From assembly GCA_050747245.1 (NCBI GenBank), contig JBOGNO010000012.1, positions 1 through 64,000 on the forward strand: a DNA stretch of 64,000 nt, in the 5' to 3' direction. Under the pieces are notes generated by a model. That model did not search any database. It was not told where the DNA came from and was given only the letters and a program-made list of their open reading frames with translations. Numbering within the stretch: position 1 is the first letter of the stretch; each line of letters begins with the position of its first letter. A program made the translations under genes and the position numbers. Positions 24,600 to 34,123 of the stretch are shown in pieces. This stretch comes from JBOGNO01 sp050747245 (lineage in GTDB: Bacteria > Acidobacteriota > Terriglobia > Acidiferrales > UBA7541).

Positions 24600-27422
24600 T
24601 TAGTGGAAATGAGAAATCAAAACGGCGTCTGTAGCGATGCGTCCGCGGGCCAGGACGATTTGTTTATGATCGGGAGAAAAGGCGAACGCCCAGATCTCAT
24701 CCTGCGCGAAGCTGGTCAGTTGCTTGGGTTGCGCAACAGGCGAACCCGGAGTGGCGAGCGGCTGGGCCCAGAGATTCGCGACGCCGGCAGTTACGACGGG
24801 ATAAATGACGGCGCGGCCGTCAGGCATCCAGGCGGTTTTCGCGCCACCATCGCCACCGAGAGACGCGCCCGGAGGGAGGTCGTAGGAACTTTGGAGCGTG
24901 CCATTGTCGGCGCTGGCGATGCCGAGCTTCACGGGCTTTCCCGCCTCCGGAAAATACATGCCGGCAATTAGGCGGCTGTCAGGCGAAAAAACAGAATAGA
25001 TATACTGCCCTTTGGCGCCGAGGGGGGCAAGATTCCCGCCATCAATATCCATTTTCATGAGCTGAGTGTCGGCGAAATTGCCGCGAATGAAAATGACCGA
25101 CTTGCCGTCAGGCGAGCATTGAGGCGCGAAATCCAGAGTCCCGGTGGTCAACTGCTTCGAGTTTGCGCCATCCACGTCGCTGCGCCAGATGGAAGCGATA
25201 TGAGTGCCTCCGGCGCTGGAGACAAAGACGAAACGCTTGCCGTCGCCGCATGCAACCGGTTCCTCCGCATTGCCGCTTCCGAGGGAGAGATCGCGGGCGT
25301 CGCTGCCATCGGGAACGATCGATGAGATACCCAGGGCACCGGAAGTGAAATAGCTGTAAAGAATGCGGCCGCTGGGAGCCCAGGAGACTCCCGTAAAGCC
25401 ATCGCCGCGGCCGATGCCGGAAGCCACCTCGCGGGGCTGAGACCAAGGCGATGCGCTGCCTGAGGGCATGGCCCAGAGGCTGGAAAGAAAATTGACCTGC
25501 ACGGTGGCGAGCGTGTCACCATCGGCTGAAAGGCTCGCCTCGGTATAGAAATTCAGGTCGTTGGTGATGCGCTGCTCCTCGCCCGAGGGGTAGGCGACTT
25601 GCCAGAGCTGAGAGTTCAGAGAGATCTCCGGAATCTGGGCGGGGAAAACCAATGCCGAACCGTCGGGCACCCAGGAAAGCTCACTGACATTCTGCCAATC
25701 GCGAGTTCCGATGCGCGTCTCCTGGCCAGTGGCCACCGCGATGGACTCCAGAGTTTCCTTCTGCTGCGCGCCATCAGGAAGTTTTGCCACGGCGATGATT
25801 TTGCCGTCGGGAGACCACGCCGGGCCATTCGTTGAGAAAACGGCGGGATCTGCGATTGTTTTCAAATCCTGCGGCTCGGAGCCATCGGCGTTGGCGATGA
25901 TGAGCTTGGAGATACTGGTCGCGGAAGACAACCGGACAAACGCGAACTTTTGGCCGTCAGGAGAAAATGTGACCGGGCTATCCACGTCCACAATGATCTG
26001 GCGCGGCAAGCCGCCGAGGGATGGCACTTCGAAGAGCGTGCCGAGACCGGCTTGCGGGTCGCGGCGAACATACCAAAGATAGTTTCCATCCCGCGAAAAC
26101 GTCATGCCTGCAATCTGGGCATTGGAAACAGAGGCAACCTGGGCCGTGCTGCCCGTCGCCAATTGTTTGACCCAGAGAATGCGGTTGGCTCCCTGTTGCG
26201 TGGCATAGGCGAGCCATTTTCCATCCGCGGAAAGCGCCGTCGAAAAAACATCTCCGGAAGAAGTGAGGCGGCTGATGCTCATCTGCCCGAATGACTTGGA
26301 TTCGTGATGCACAAAGCGACTGCGCAGATAAAGAGTCATTCCGATAATGAGACATACAACCGCAACCCAGCCGAAGCTCCAGAGGAGAAGGTGCTTCGAG
26401 GGAACGGCCGCGGGAGCGGCGGGACGGACGCCGGATTCGCCGCGGCCCCAGGTGCTCGGCGGGGCGGACGCAGGCGAAGCGGGGGCGGCAGCGGCGCGCG
26501 CCGTCGCGGAAGGCCAGAAATCGCTGGGCGGAGCGGCGCGGCCGGAATCGGTGTCGCGTTTCAAGCGCTTCAAATCGGCGCGCAGAGCGGAGGCCGCCTG
26601 AGTGCGCAGCTCGCGATCTTTTTCGAGCGCCTGGCCGATGATTTCCTCGAGCTTCGGCGGAAGATTCGGATTCCAACGCGAAGGCGGCTCGGGCGTGCGA
26701 TTCAAGATGGCTTCGAAGATAACGGCCGTAGAATTTCCGGCAAACGCCTGGCGGCCCGTGGCCATTTCGTAGAGCACCGCGCCGAGACTGAAAATATCCG
26801 TGCGCGGGTCGAGCGGTTCGCCGCGCGCCTGCTCCGGCGACATGTAGCAGACCGTGCCGACGGCCGCGCCCGGGCTAGTGAGCAGGGCCTCGTCGGAAGT
26901 GGGCATGTCTCCCGCTGCAGCGGCGATTGCTCCTCGCGCATCGCGACTGGGCGATTGTTTGGCCAAGCCGAAATCGAGAAGTTTGGCCTGGCCGCGCGGG
27001 GTGATGAATATGTTGGCGGGCTTGATGTCGCGATGAATGACGCCGCGGGCGTGCGCGGCATCGAGAGCGTCGGCGATTTGAATTCCCAGGTCGAGCAGGG
27101 AATCGAGGGCTAGCGGTTTTCCGGCGATGCGTTCACGAAGCGTTTGGCCTTCGAGGAGCTCCATGACAAGAAAGGGGCGGCCTTCGTGCTGGCCGATGTC
27201 GTGGAGCGTGCAGATGCCGGGATGATTCAGCGAGGAGATGGCGCGGGCTTCGCGCTCGAAGCGCTCGAGGGCGGCAGGATCGCTGCCGAGCTCGACGGAA
27301 AGGAATTTCAGCGCCACCTGGCGGCCCAGGCGCGTGTCCTCGGCGCGAAAGACCTGACCCATGCCTCCGGCGCCTAGAGGCTCAATGATGCGGTAATGTG
27401 AGACGGTGTCCCCGGCCTTCAT
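24600..27422 (-). CDS. Membrane Ser/Thr protein kinase with TolB-like propeller
   Basis: A 940-residue protein. Residues ~10-280 are a Hanks-type kinase with a glycine loop LGAGGMGQV, Lys39, catalytic HRDIKPAN (Asp132) and DFG (Asp150). A Pro/Ala linker leads to one membrane helix around 355-375 (LLLWSFGWVAVVCLIIGMTL). The rest, outside the membrane, is a TolB-like (PD40/WD40-type) propeller with repeated SPDG(K/Q) units. This layout suggests a receptor kinase whose ligand binds the propeller. It is typical of Acidobacteria. The M24 peptidase gene lies 16 bases downstream. Confidence 0.92.
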   Translation of the reverse strand: MKAGDTVSHYRIIEPLGAGGMGQVFRAEDTRLGRQVALKFLSVELGSDPAALERFEREARAISSLNHPGICTLHDIGQHEGRPFLVMELLEGQTLRERIAGKPLALDSLLDLGIQIADALDAAHARGVIHRDIKPANIFITPRGQAKLLDFGLAKQSPSRDARGAIAAAAGDMPTSDEALLTSPGAAVGTVCYMSPEQARGEPLDPRTDIFSLGAVLYEMATGRQAFAGNSTAVIFEAILNRTPEPPSRWNPNLPPKLEEIIGQALEKDRELRTQAASALRADLKRLKRDTDSGRAAPPSDFWPSATARAAAAPASPASAPPSTWGRGESGVRPAAPAAVPSKHLLLWSFGWVAVVCLIIGMTLYLRSRFVHHESKSFGQMSISRLTSSGDVFSTALSADGKWLAYATQQGANRILWVKQLATGSTAQVASVSNAQIAGMTFSRDGNYLWYVRRDPQAGLGTLFEVPSLGGLPRQIIVDVDSPVTFSPDGQKFAFVRLSSATSISKLIIANADGSEPQDLKTIADPAVFSTNGPAWSPDGKIIAVAKLPDGAQQKETLESIAVATGQETRIGTRDWQNVSELSWVPDGSALVFPAQIPEISLNSQLWQVAYPSGEEQRITNDLNFYTEASLSADGDTLATVQVNFLSSLWAMPSGSASPWSQPREVASGIGRGDGFTGVSWAPSGRILYSYFTSGALGISSIVPDGSDARDLSLGSGNAEEPVACGDGKRFVFVSSAGGTHIASIWRSDVDGANSKQLTTGTLDFAPQCSPDGKSVIFIRGNFADTQLMKMDIDGGNLAPLGAKGQYIYSVFSPDSRLIAGMYFPEAGKPVKLGIASADNGTLQSSYDLPPGASLGGDGGAKTAWMPDGRAVIYPVVTAGVANLWAQPLATPGSPVAQPKQLTSFAQDEIWAFAFSPDHKQIVLARGRIATDAVLISHFH

Positions 27423-27485
27423 GGCAATTGGCCATAGTATCCGAGGGCCGGAATGCAGGCAAGCGCGCTGCGGCGTGTCGAAAGC

Positions 27486-28136
27486 TTACTTGGGCCGCAC
27501 GATATCGGAAAATTGCAAAGGGACGTTTGCGGAATTGGAGAGTATTTTTGCGCGGGAGTTTTGATCGTTCATTATCTGTGTCACTTCGATGACGGCAACT
27601 TCCGTGTGCGGGTCAGCAGTTTTGAAGACGCCAAATTGCTGGCCTACCCTGACTCCGGCGCTGGTGCCCAAATTGATGGTCACTTCATTGTCTTCTAAGC
27701 CGGTAATGTAGCCGTCGAGTGTGACGGGGGCGGGAGGCGCCGCATCAGGTTTGGGAGCTTGCGCCGAATTTCTCCGCACCAAATCCGTGAGCTCGGCAAC
27801 ATCCTGGTGCACCTGCCTCAGGCGTGTGTTCACTTCGTCCAGATCTTGCTGCGTACTCTGGAAACGCGTCGACAGCGAATTTTCAGTGGATTTCAAATCG
27901 CGCACGCTTTCGCGGAACTCGGCACCCATGCCGCTATGCTGTTGCTTTAGTTGCGCGAGGTCCGTGTCCAGCAATGTGACGCGGGCGTCGAGTTGGCCGA
28001 GCTTGGTGCTCAATTGTGCGAACTCTCCCACGAGATATTGATAGAGGAATTCGTCCTTGGGCTTTTTTTGATCCGCGAGCGCGGGAGCGAGCGCCAGGGA
28101 AACCCCTACAATTAAGATGAAAGCATTGCGACGCAT
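27486..28136 (-). CDS. Exported coiled-coil protein, unknown
   Basis: A 216-residue protein from the ATG at 28136, which has GAGGAGG eight bases upstream; the open frame extends further upstream but overlaps the preceding kinase gene. It has a signal peptide (RRNAFILIVGVSLALAPALA). Residues ~35-120 form heptad-like coiled coil (QLSTKLGQLDARVTLLDTDLAQL and following). After a Pro/Ala linker, the C-terminal ~75 residues form a beta-rich domain (GYITGLEDNEVTINLGTSAGVRVGQQFGVF) like the domain that ends in an Arg-Pro-Lys tail in other acidobacterial proteins. It follows the PEGA kinase on the same strand, so the two may work together in the envelope. Confidence 0.8.
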   Translation of the reverse strand: MRRNAFILIVGVSLALAPALADQKKPKDEFLYQYLVGEFAQLSTKLGQLDARVTLLDTDLAQLKQQHSGMGAEFRESVRDLKSTENSLSTRFQSTQQDLDEVNTRLRQVHQDVAELTDLVRRNSAQAPKPDAAPPAPVTLDGYITGLEDNEVTINLGTSAGVRVGQQFGVFKTADPHTEVAVIEVTQIMNDQNSRAKILSNSANVPLQFSDIVRPK

Positions 28137-28224
28137 GAATCCTCCTCGGAATCTGTAATAGGCTTGAAGAGAAATTGAAGTTTCTTGCCGCACTCTTGTT
28201 GGTGCACCGCGCTTGCGAAGCAAC

Positions 28225-30234
28225 TCAGGGCTTTCGCAGGACTCGCTCAATCTGCAACGGCTTGCCCGGATCGGCAACAACGACTTCGTTCAGGGGCGTG
28301 TATCCTTGCATATAGAGCGTCAATTTGTGCCCTCCGGGAGGTAATTCCAATGTGAAAGGCGTGCGATGACCGGTGCTGGCACCATCCACCAAAATGTCCG
28401 CTCCCGGCGGGACAGTGCGAATTTCGACTCTGCCTACACCCTGAGGAGGTGCCGAGTCTGCTTCGAATTTCGCGGTCAACATGTGGTTTTGCTGATCTTT
28501 AAGCGTGAGATCCCACCGCGCTGGCTGATAGCCGGCCATCTGCACCACGACGCTGTATTGGCCGGGCGGAAGGGGAATCGTCATGGGCGTAAGTCCGGGC
28601 TGGCGATTTCCATTAACATAAACTTCCGCTTGCGGGGGCAAGCTCTGCACATTGATCGTGCCTTGCTGCAGGTCCAAATGATCTTTCTTCTGAAGTATGC
28701 GGTTGGCCTCGACAGGGTAGATCCCAAGCAATTCCCTATAACCGTCTTTGGTGATTTCGGCGGTGTACCGGCCGGGACGAAGGTCCCGGAAACTGCACGG
28801 CGTGACGCACGATTGAGTCGTGCCGTCCGGCGCATGAAGGAGCACGTTCGCGCCATCCACGTCGGGAAGCATTTCAATTTCGCCTTTTCCTGGCGTGGTG
28901 TGGGCCTTGTCATCCAGGGGTTCGCCTTCGGCGGAAGCTGAAGACGAAGAATTCGACTTAGGCGAAGACGGCTTGTTTGGCGCAGAGTTTTTCTCCGGCG
29001 GAATCGCGGGAGGAAGGGGGCTGTCGGAATTTGCGTCGGTTGCGGCCAGGCCGGGCGATGCCGCGGGAGCCGCCGAGACTGGCGGTGCAGGGGTTCCGGG
29101 GACAGACGCAGAGTTCGATTGCTCCGTGCTGGCAGTTCTCCATATCGCGTTGGGAAGTATCTGTTTGATCCGCGGCCAGTAGAGAGCCGTGCCGCCGCAC
29201 AGCACGGCGACAAGCAGCAGCACAAGCCACAGGCCGCGATGACTTGACGGCTGTTGCAAATCCGCGACGGTGGACGCAGAACTCAACGACCGAGCAGGCC
29301 CCGCGGGATTGGGCTGAAGGAACGCCCCTTGCGGAGGAGTCAGAACAGGGTAAGCCGTGGCGCGCTGCGCGGCGCGTAAATCCACGAGCAAATCCGCGCT
29401 GGTAGCGTAACGCTCCGCGGGATCCTTACTTATCAACTTGTTCGTAATTCGTGAGAGCTCCGCGGGCACTTTTGCGCTAACAAGATGGGGCAGGGGCGGC
29501 GTGTGATGGAGGATGCGATCGGCGGTATGCAGGAATGTATCGGAAAGAAAAGGATGCTGGCCGGTCAAGGCTTCATAGAGTGTGGTCCCCAGTGAGAACA
29601 TGTCGCTGCGAGCGTCGGCTTTCTTCTCGAGAAGCATTTCCGGAGCCATGTAGGAAGGTGTCCCGGCCATGCCGCCGGTACTGTCACTGCCGAGTTGCGT
29701 GGTGCTCTCATCCGCCCGGGGGAGAATTTTGGCCACGCCGAAATCGAGGACCTTCACTTCGCTGGTGGGTGTGAGCATGATGTTTTCAGGCTTGATATCG
29801 CGATGCACGATTCCCTGACCGTGCGCGGCGACCAGAGCAGAAGCGCTCTGAATGAAGACCTCGATCAGCTCATTGATGGAGATGGGGCGGCAAAGCCGGT
29901 CGCGCAGCGTTTCTCCGCGCACATACTCCATGACCAGGAAAGTCTCGCCGTGCTCCTCGAAGAAATCGTAAACGGCGGCGATATTCTGGTGAGCCAGACG
30001 CGAGGCACATTCTGCTTCCTTAAGGAACCGGCGGCGGTAATGCTCGTCGGTATTGAGCTGCGGGGCCATGCGCTTCAGCGCCACAGGTCTTTTCAGGCGT
30101 GTGTCGTCGGCCTGGTAAACCTGCCCCATGCCGCCGGTACCAAGGAGGCGTTGAATGGTGAAACGTCCGACCGCGGAACCGGTCAGATCCTGTGCCGGAG
30201 GCGCGAGCGCCTTTTTCGTGGCGGCTTTGGCCAT
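28225..30234 (-). CDS. Membrane Ser/Thr protein kinase with PEGA domains
   Basis: A 669-residue protein. The kinase domain is at ~25-290: glycine loop LGTGGMGQV, Lys54, HRDIKPEN with Asp146, DFGVAK with Asp164, and APE-like SYMAPEML. A membrane helix (WLVLLLVAVLCGGTALYW) is near 335-352, followed by a Ser/Pro/Ala-rich region. The C-terminal ~200 residues hold three PEGA-type beta domains (for example PPQAEVYVNGN and PPGADILVDG), which in other proteins bind cell-wall-related structures. The start is preceded by no other gene for 230 bases. The next gene, an exported coiled-coil protein, starts 89 bases after its stop. Confidence 0.92.
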   Translation of the reverse strand: MAKAATKKALAPPAQDLTGSAVGRFTIQRLLGTGGMGQVYQADDTRLKRPVALKRMAPQLNTDEHYRRRFLKEAECASRLAHQNIAAVYDFFEEHGETFLVMEYVRGETLRDRLCRPISINELIEVFIQSASALVAAHGQGIVHRDIKPENIMLTPTSEVKVLDFGVAKILPRADESTTQLGSDSTGGMAGTPSYMAPEMLLEKKADARSDMFSLGTTLYEALTGQHPFLSDTFLHTADRILHHTPPLPHLVSAKVPAELSRITNKLISKDPAERYATSADLLVDLRAAQRATAYPVLTPPQGAFLQPNPAGPARSLSSASTVADLQQPSSHRGLWLVLLLVAVLCGGTALYWPRIKQILPNAIWRTASTEQSNSASVPGTPAPPVSAAPAASPGLAATDANSDSPLPPAIPPEKNSAPNKPSSPKSNSSSSASAEGEPLDDKAHTTPGKGEIEMLPDVDGANVLLHAPDGTTQSCVTPCSFRDLRPGRYTAEITKDGYRELLGIYPVEANRILQKKDHLDLQQGTINVQSLPPQAEVYVNGNRQPGLTPMTIPLPPGQYSVVVQMAGYQPARWDLTLKDQQNHMLTAKFEADSAPPQGVGRVEIRTVPPGADILVDGASTGHRTPFTLELPPGGHKLTLYMQGYTPLNEVVVADPGKPLQIERVLRKP

Positions 30235-30466
30235 GAACGTCGCGGGCTGGGTAAGCGCCGACGTATGTTTAGAGGCCGACCTGAGAAAACCCTTGTTTGA
30301 AAGGCTCTACCCGATAACCCGCTCCTCCCCCGCCGGGTATACTACTTCTGGGAGAAACCTATTACAATATGATTCTATTTCGTCTCAGGAATTGAGAATT
30401 CTGATAGTCACAGCGTGCTAATAATGCAGAGCAGTGCAGATGATTGCAGCAGAATTATATCCAATC

Positions 30467-30814
30467 CTAGTTGAGGGTGGAGGATGCGTTGGAGCGGATT
30501 ACGCGGATGCTGCGAATCTGTGAGGTAACTACGCGGTTGCCGAATTCGAGGCGCAGGCCACGCGCAGCGAGGATTCCCGTGGCAATCGCGCTGCCTCCCC
30601 AGGTGCAGCCATTGATGCCGACGCGCACGGGAGAGGAACCTTCGCGGTCAAACCATCCGCCCCAAACGAGGAATTGCTCGCCGGTGATTTTCCAGATGCG
30701 ATAGCAGGAATTGCGCGTGGTGACCACCATCTGGTCGCCGTGGCGCAGGTCTTCGCGGCGCAGTTTTTGAATCGTTTGCAGTTGCGCGGCCAGCGTGTCT
30801 CCGCTCTCGTGCAT
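30467..30814 (-). CDS. Conserved-looking small protein, unknown
   Basis: A 115-residue protein without a family I recognise. It begins with a polar helix-like stretch (DTLAAQLQTIQKLRREDL) and continues with a beta-rich part (QMVVTTRNSCYRIWKITGEQFLVWGGWFD, then INGCTWGGSAIATGILAARGLRLEFG). No signal peptide or membrane segment is visible. The coherent composition and a start at a plausible site support a real gene. Its neighbours (kinase, BON lipoprotein) do not reveal its task. Confidence 0.65.
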   Translation of the reverse strand: MHESGDTLAAQLQTIQKLRREDLRHGDQMVVTTRNSCYRIWKITGEQFLVWGGWFDREGSSPVRVGINGCTWGGSAIATGILAARGLRLEFGNRVVTSQIRSIRVIRSNASSTLN

Positions 30815-30960
30815 GTCGGCGAGTCTCTAAAACCATTTTACGCGCCAATGCTTATCAAGTCAACGCGGCGCGTGCGCAAGATGACTACCAGCCACGAAAC
30901 GAATGAAAAGCGGGAGCCGCAAGGAATTTGGCTCCCGCAATTCTGAAATCCACGGCGAGA

Positions 30961-32019
30961 TTACTGATTGGAATTCTCCGCGGAGATTTTTCGCGGCAAA
31001 TAGGTGATCGAAACCGGCTGTTCGAGCTGGAAATCGAGCTTGGATTCAGACGCGATTCGAACCTGCTGGCCGTGCGTGACGCCCTGATAGACCGCGCCGC
31101 CGCCTCCGCCAACGGTCGCGCCGATGGCCGCGCCTTTGCCTCCGCCGGCAATTCCGCCGATGATGGCGCCGAGAACTGCGCCGCCGCCCACCTTGGCTGC
31201 TGTGTTCTTGCCGCGCGAGCTACCTCTCACTTCGGACGTGGAACTGACCAGGGGATAAGATTTTCCTTGATAGGCGAGTTTAACGAGTTCGAGGCGCAGC
31301 TCGCTCCGTCCGGACATGTGGCCGGCAGAAGAAGCCTGCGCGAGGCGCACAAAAACGTCCGCACCCTTTGGCACCACGACTTGATCGTCCACAACGAGTG
31401 GGGCATCGAGTGAAGCGCGAAAAACTTCGCCGGTATGGTTCAGGGAGGAATCCACGCCGTCAATCATGCGGATTGAGACCGTGGAGCCAGCGGGAACCTC
31501 GACCGTAATGGGCTGCGGAGGCTGCGGGGTTGCAGGCGCAACCGGCCGGGCGGCCGGAGCGGGCGCGGACTCCACAGCGGGCTGCGCGGGCGCTGGAGCT
31601 GGTTCGGGCGCTGGCGCGCGGGATTCCTGTCGCAATGCATGTCGCGACGCATGCCGCGACGGGCGAGGCGGTTTTGGTTCGCGGACGTGTCGCGGAACAG
31701 GCGCCAGCACCGGGGCGAGTTGCGGATTTGCCTCGGCAACCTGCACGGTCATCAGGTCGTTTACTTTTGATACGCCAGAAACGCCTTCCGCGAGTTTGTA
31801 AGCGTCGAGGCGCGCGGCATCGCTCGAAACCGGGCCGCTGAGAGTGACGATTCCCTTGCTGACCGCGACCTGCACGCCGGAATCCTTCAACTGCGGATCG
31901 GAAAACATTTTTGCCTTTATGTCCGTGGCGATAGCGGTGTCGCTGCGGCCGAAGGAGCACGCACCGGTGAAAATCGTCGCAATGACGAACACCAACAGCA
32001 AATATTTGGTCCTGCGCAT
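30961..32019 (-). CDS. BON-domain lipoprotein with glycine zipper
   Basis: A 352-residue lipoprotein: signal LLLVFVIATIFTGAC with the lipid-modified Cys21. A BON domain lies at ~28-92 (IATDIKAKMFSDPQL, VSKGIVTLSGPVSS). A Pro/Ala/Arg-rich linker follows (about 100-170). The C-terminal half has a beta part (VPAGSTVSIRMIDGVDSS) and a glycine-zipper segment (VGGGAVLGAIIGGIAGGGKG) that can insert in membranes. BON proteins are usually envelope stabilisers. It stands alone on the minus strand. Confidence 0.88.
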   Translation of the reverse strand: MRRTKYLLLVFVIATIFTGACSFGRSDTAIATDIKAKMFSDPQLKDSGVQVAVSKGIVTLSGPVSSDAARLDAYKLAEGVSGVSKVNDLMTVQVAEANPQLAPVLAPVPRHVREPKPPRPSRHASRHALRQESRAPAPEPAPAPAQPAVESAPAPAARPVAPATPQPPQPITVEVPAGSTVSIRMIDGVDSSLNHTGEVFRASLDAPLVVDDQVVVPKGADVFVRLAQASSAGHMSGRSELRLELVKLAYQGKSYPLVSSTSEVRGSSRGKNTAAKVGGGAVLGAIIGGIAGGGKGAAIGATVGGGGGAVYQGVTHGQQVRIASESKLDFQLEQPVSITYLPRKISAENSNQ

Positions 32020-32262
32020 TCGTGGTTCCTCCTGCTGACCTGTCGGCCCGCGCGGTTCACAGGTTCCTGCGCGGGCGATTCAGTTTCATGTTATCGGCTG
32101 GGAACACCATTTTACTACGATGCCGAGGAAAGATGAAAAGGTGTACTTCGGCAGCGTTGCGGGGGCAACTTTTTTGCGCTCCCGGTGTTGAAAGTAAGTG
32201 GGGGGCGCACCAGGTCGGCGGCCTTCATAAAATCTTAATTCTTAAGCTCAAGGAGAATGCCC

Positions 32263-33654
32263 ATGAGGGAAGATAAGGTCCTAAAAGCAATTCTGGCGAT
32301 TCTTTTCGCCGCCACGCTGGCAAGTTGCGGCGGCTCGAGCAGCTCCACGACGCCGCCTGCGACAAAATCGGGATCCGTGTTCACCATCGGCACCGATGCT
32401 CCGGCGAGCGTTCCGAGCATCGTTTCGTTTACGGTTACGGTGACGTCCATCACGGTTTCCGACGGCACCACGACGGCAAACCTCCTCACCGCGCCGCAGC
32501 AAGTGGACTTCGCGCGGTTCAACGGATTGCGCACACTTCTGGATCTGACCAGCGTTCCCACGGGCACCTACACTTCTGCGACGATCACGCTTTCGCCCGC
32601 CGCCAATGTGGGATTCATCGACACCAGCGTGTCGCCTCCGGTGATCAGCAACGTAGCGCCGACAATCACGAACACTTCCGTTACGGAGAATCTGGCAACC
32701 CCGTTTGTGGTGGGTCCGGACGACGCCACGGGCTTCTTCATGGATTTCGATCTGCGACAGTCCATCACCATCTCGAACGGGCAAGTGATGGTCAATCCGG
32801 TGTTTGACGTCAAGGGACTGGCCGCGGACGATCCTGACCGCGAAATCGACGAGTTCTACGCCGGAGTCATCAGTGTCAGCCAGGCGAACAACTCATTCGT
32901 CATTCAGGGGCCGCACGGGCGGCAATTCACGGTGCAGACCGCTGCCAACACCGATTTTGAAGACGGCGGAAGCCTCGCCAATTTGGATACCAACACGATC
33001 GTCGAAGTCGAAGGAACGATCGATCCGTTGACGATGAGCATCGACGCGAGCGAAGTGGAACTGGTCTCCAAAGACCACTTCTTCGTGGGCGGCTTGATCA
33101 CCAATACTTCTCCGGCGGCGCCAAGCGCCACGACGGCTCTCGATGAATACATTCGCGCGGAGCTGCCCGATCTGACGCTTGCGCCGCTCGGCACGATCAG
33201 CACGTTCGCGCTAAGCGGCTCGGAAATCTATTCGATCGCCAATGTGAGGTTGCCGATCACTGCGCTGCTCTTCAATCAGAACAGCCTGGCGCCCGGGCAG
33301 CACGTGGCCATCGCCGGCTCGCTCAACACGCAGGTGAACCCGCCGACGCTGACGGTGCACCGCGTGGTTCTCGAGCGGCAAGGCCAGAGCGGAACGTGGG
33401 TTCCGGGAAGCACGCAAATCGCCGGCGGCAACAACGGCAGGTTCCAACTGAATGATCTGGATCTGGCCGGAGTGCTACTGCCGAATCCCGTGACGGTCAT
33501 CACTACGAACGCCACGGATTTCGACGGCCTGAGCGGGCTTTCCGCGCTCAGCGGCACAAATCCGATTCCCATTCGCGTGATCGGCTTTGTGCTCTTCGAT
33601 TCCGGCACGGGCAAGGCCGTGATGGTGGCGCGGCGCGTGCAGGCACTGCCTTAA
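32263..33654 (+). CDS. DUF4382/DUF5666 lipoprotein
   Basis: A 463-residue exported protein. I chose ATG 32263, seven bases after AGGAG, over ATG 32257, which is only one base away from it. The lipobox LASC places the modified Cys at residue 22, followed by GGSSSSTTP. Residues ~35-150 match the DUF4382 pattern (IGTDAPASVPSIVSFTVTVTSI, LLDLTSVPTGTYTSATITL). Later parts with FAGVISVSQANNSFVIQGPHG-like sequence (here YAGVISVSQANNSF) and VEVEGTI are DUF5666-type beta repeats. Function unknown; this type is frequent in Acidobacteria. A 13-bp hairpin follows the gene. Confidence 0.85.
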   Translation: MREDKVLKAILAILFAATLASCGGSSSSTTPPATKSGSVFTIGTDAPASVPSIVSFTVTVTSITVSDGTTTANLLTAPQQVDFARFNGLRTLLDLTSVPTGTYTSATITLSPAANVGFIDTSVSPPVISNVAPTITNTSVTENLATPFVVGPDDATGFFMDFDLRQSITISNGQVMVNPVFDVKGLAADDPDREIDEFYAGVISVSQANNSFVIQGPHGRQFTVQTAANTDFEDGGSLANLDTNTIVEVEGTIDPLTMSIDASEVELVSKDHFFVGGLITNTSPAAPSATTALDEYIRAELPDLTLAPLGTISTFALSGSEIYSIANVRLPITALLFNQNSLAPGQHVAIAGSLNTQVNPPTLTVHRVVLERQGQSGTWVPGSTQIAGGNNGRFQLNDLDLAGVLLPNPVTVITTNATDFDGLSGLSALSGTNPIPIRVIGFVLFDSGTGKAVMVARRVQALP

Positions 33655-33705
33655 TAACCTTTCATACCCGGGCGCAAATGCCTCTTGGGAAATGCGCCAG
33701 GACCG

Positions 33706-33750
33706 AACCGCTGCCCCGCATGAGCCACGGGGCAGCGGTTCTAATTTATG
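33706..33750 (+). terminator. Hairpin after DUF4382/DUF5666 gene
   Basis: GAACCGCTGCCCC (33706-33718) and GGGGCAGCGGTTC (33730-33742) form a perfect 13-bp stem with an 11-base loop. The tail TAATTTAT is only weakly T-rich, so it could be a weak terminator or an mRNA-stabilising hairpin. Confidence 0.55.
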
Positions 33751-33786
33751 CAGCCGCGCTAACTTGGGGTAGGCTACAATCCCCGC

Positions 33787-34122
33787 ATGACCGAAGGGCC
33801 GCAGAACTTCTCCGAATTTTGGCCGCATTACGTGCTGGCGCATTCCGAGGCGTGGACGCGCATTTTCCATTTCACGGGAACGCTGGCGGGATGGACGCTG
33901 CTGGCGCTGGCGATTTTCCTACGGCGGCCCTGGCTGCTTCCGGCCGCGCTGCTAACCCCATATGCCTTCGCGTGGATTTCGCACTTTTTTATCGAGCACA
34001 ATCGCCCGGCCAGCTTCGATCATCCGCTGTGGTCGTGGATCGGGGATCAAAAGATGTTCATGATGGTGCTCGCGGGCAGAATGGGAAAAGAATTGAAGCG
34101 CTGCCGGGAAGCGGATTCCTAG
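33787..34122 (+). CDS. DUF962 / Mpo1-like membrane protein
   Basis: A 111-residue protein with the DUF962 (Mpo1-like) pattern: FWPHYVLAHSEAWTRIFHFTGT, ISHFFIEHNRPASFDHPLWSWIGD. The eukaryotic homologue Mpo1 is an iron-dependent dioxygenase in alpha-oxidation of 2-hydroxy fatty acids, using conserved His residues that are present here. Two hydrophobic segments (TLAGWTLLALAIFL and LLPAALLTPYAFAWI) suggest membrane insertion. The next gene, on the opposite strand, ends two bases after it. Confidence 0.85.
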   Translation: MTEGPQNFSEFWPHYVLAHSEAWTRIFHFTGTLAGWTLLALAIFLRRPWLLPAALLTPYAFAWISHFFIEHNRPASFDHPLWSWIGDQKMFMMVLAGRMGKELKRCREADS

Positions 34123-34123
34123 C

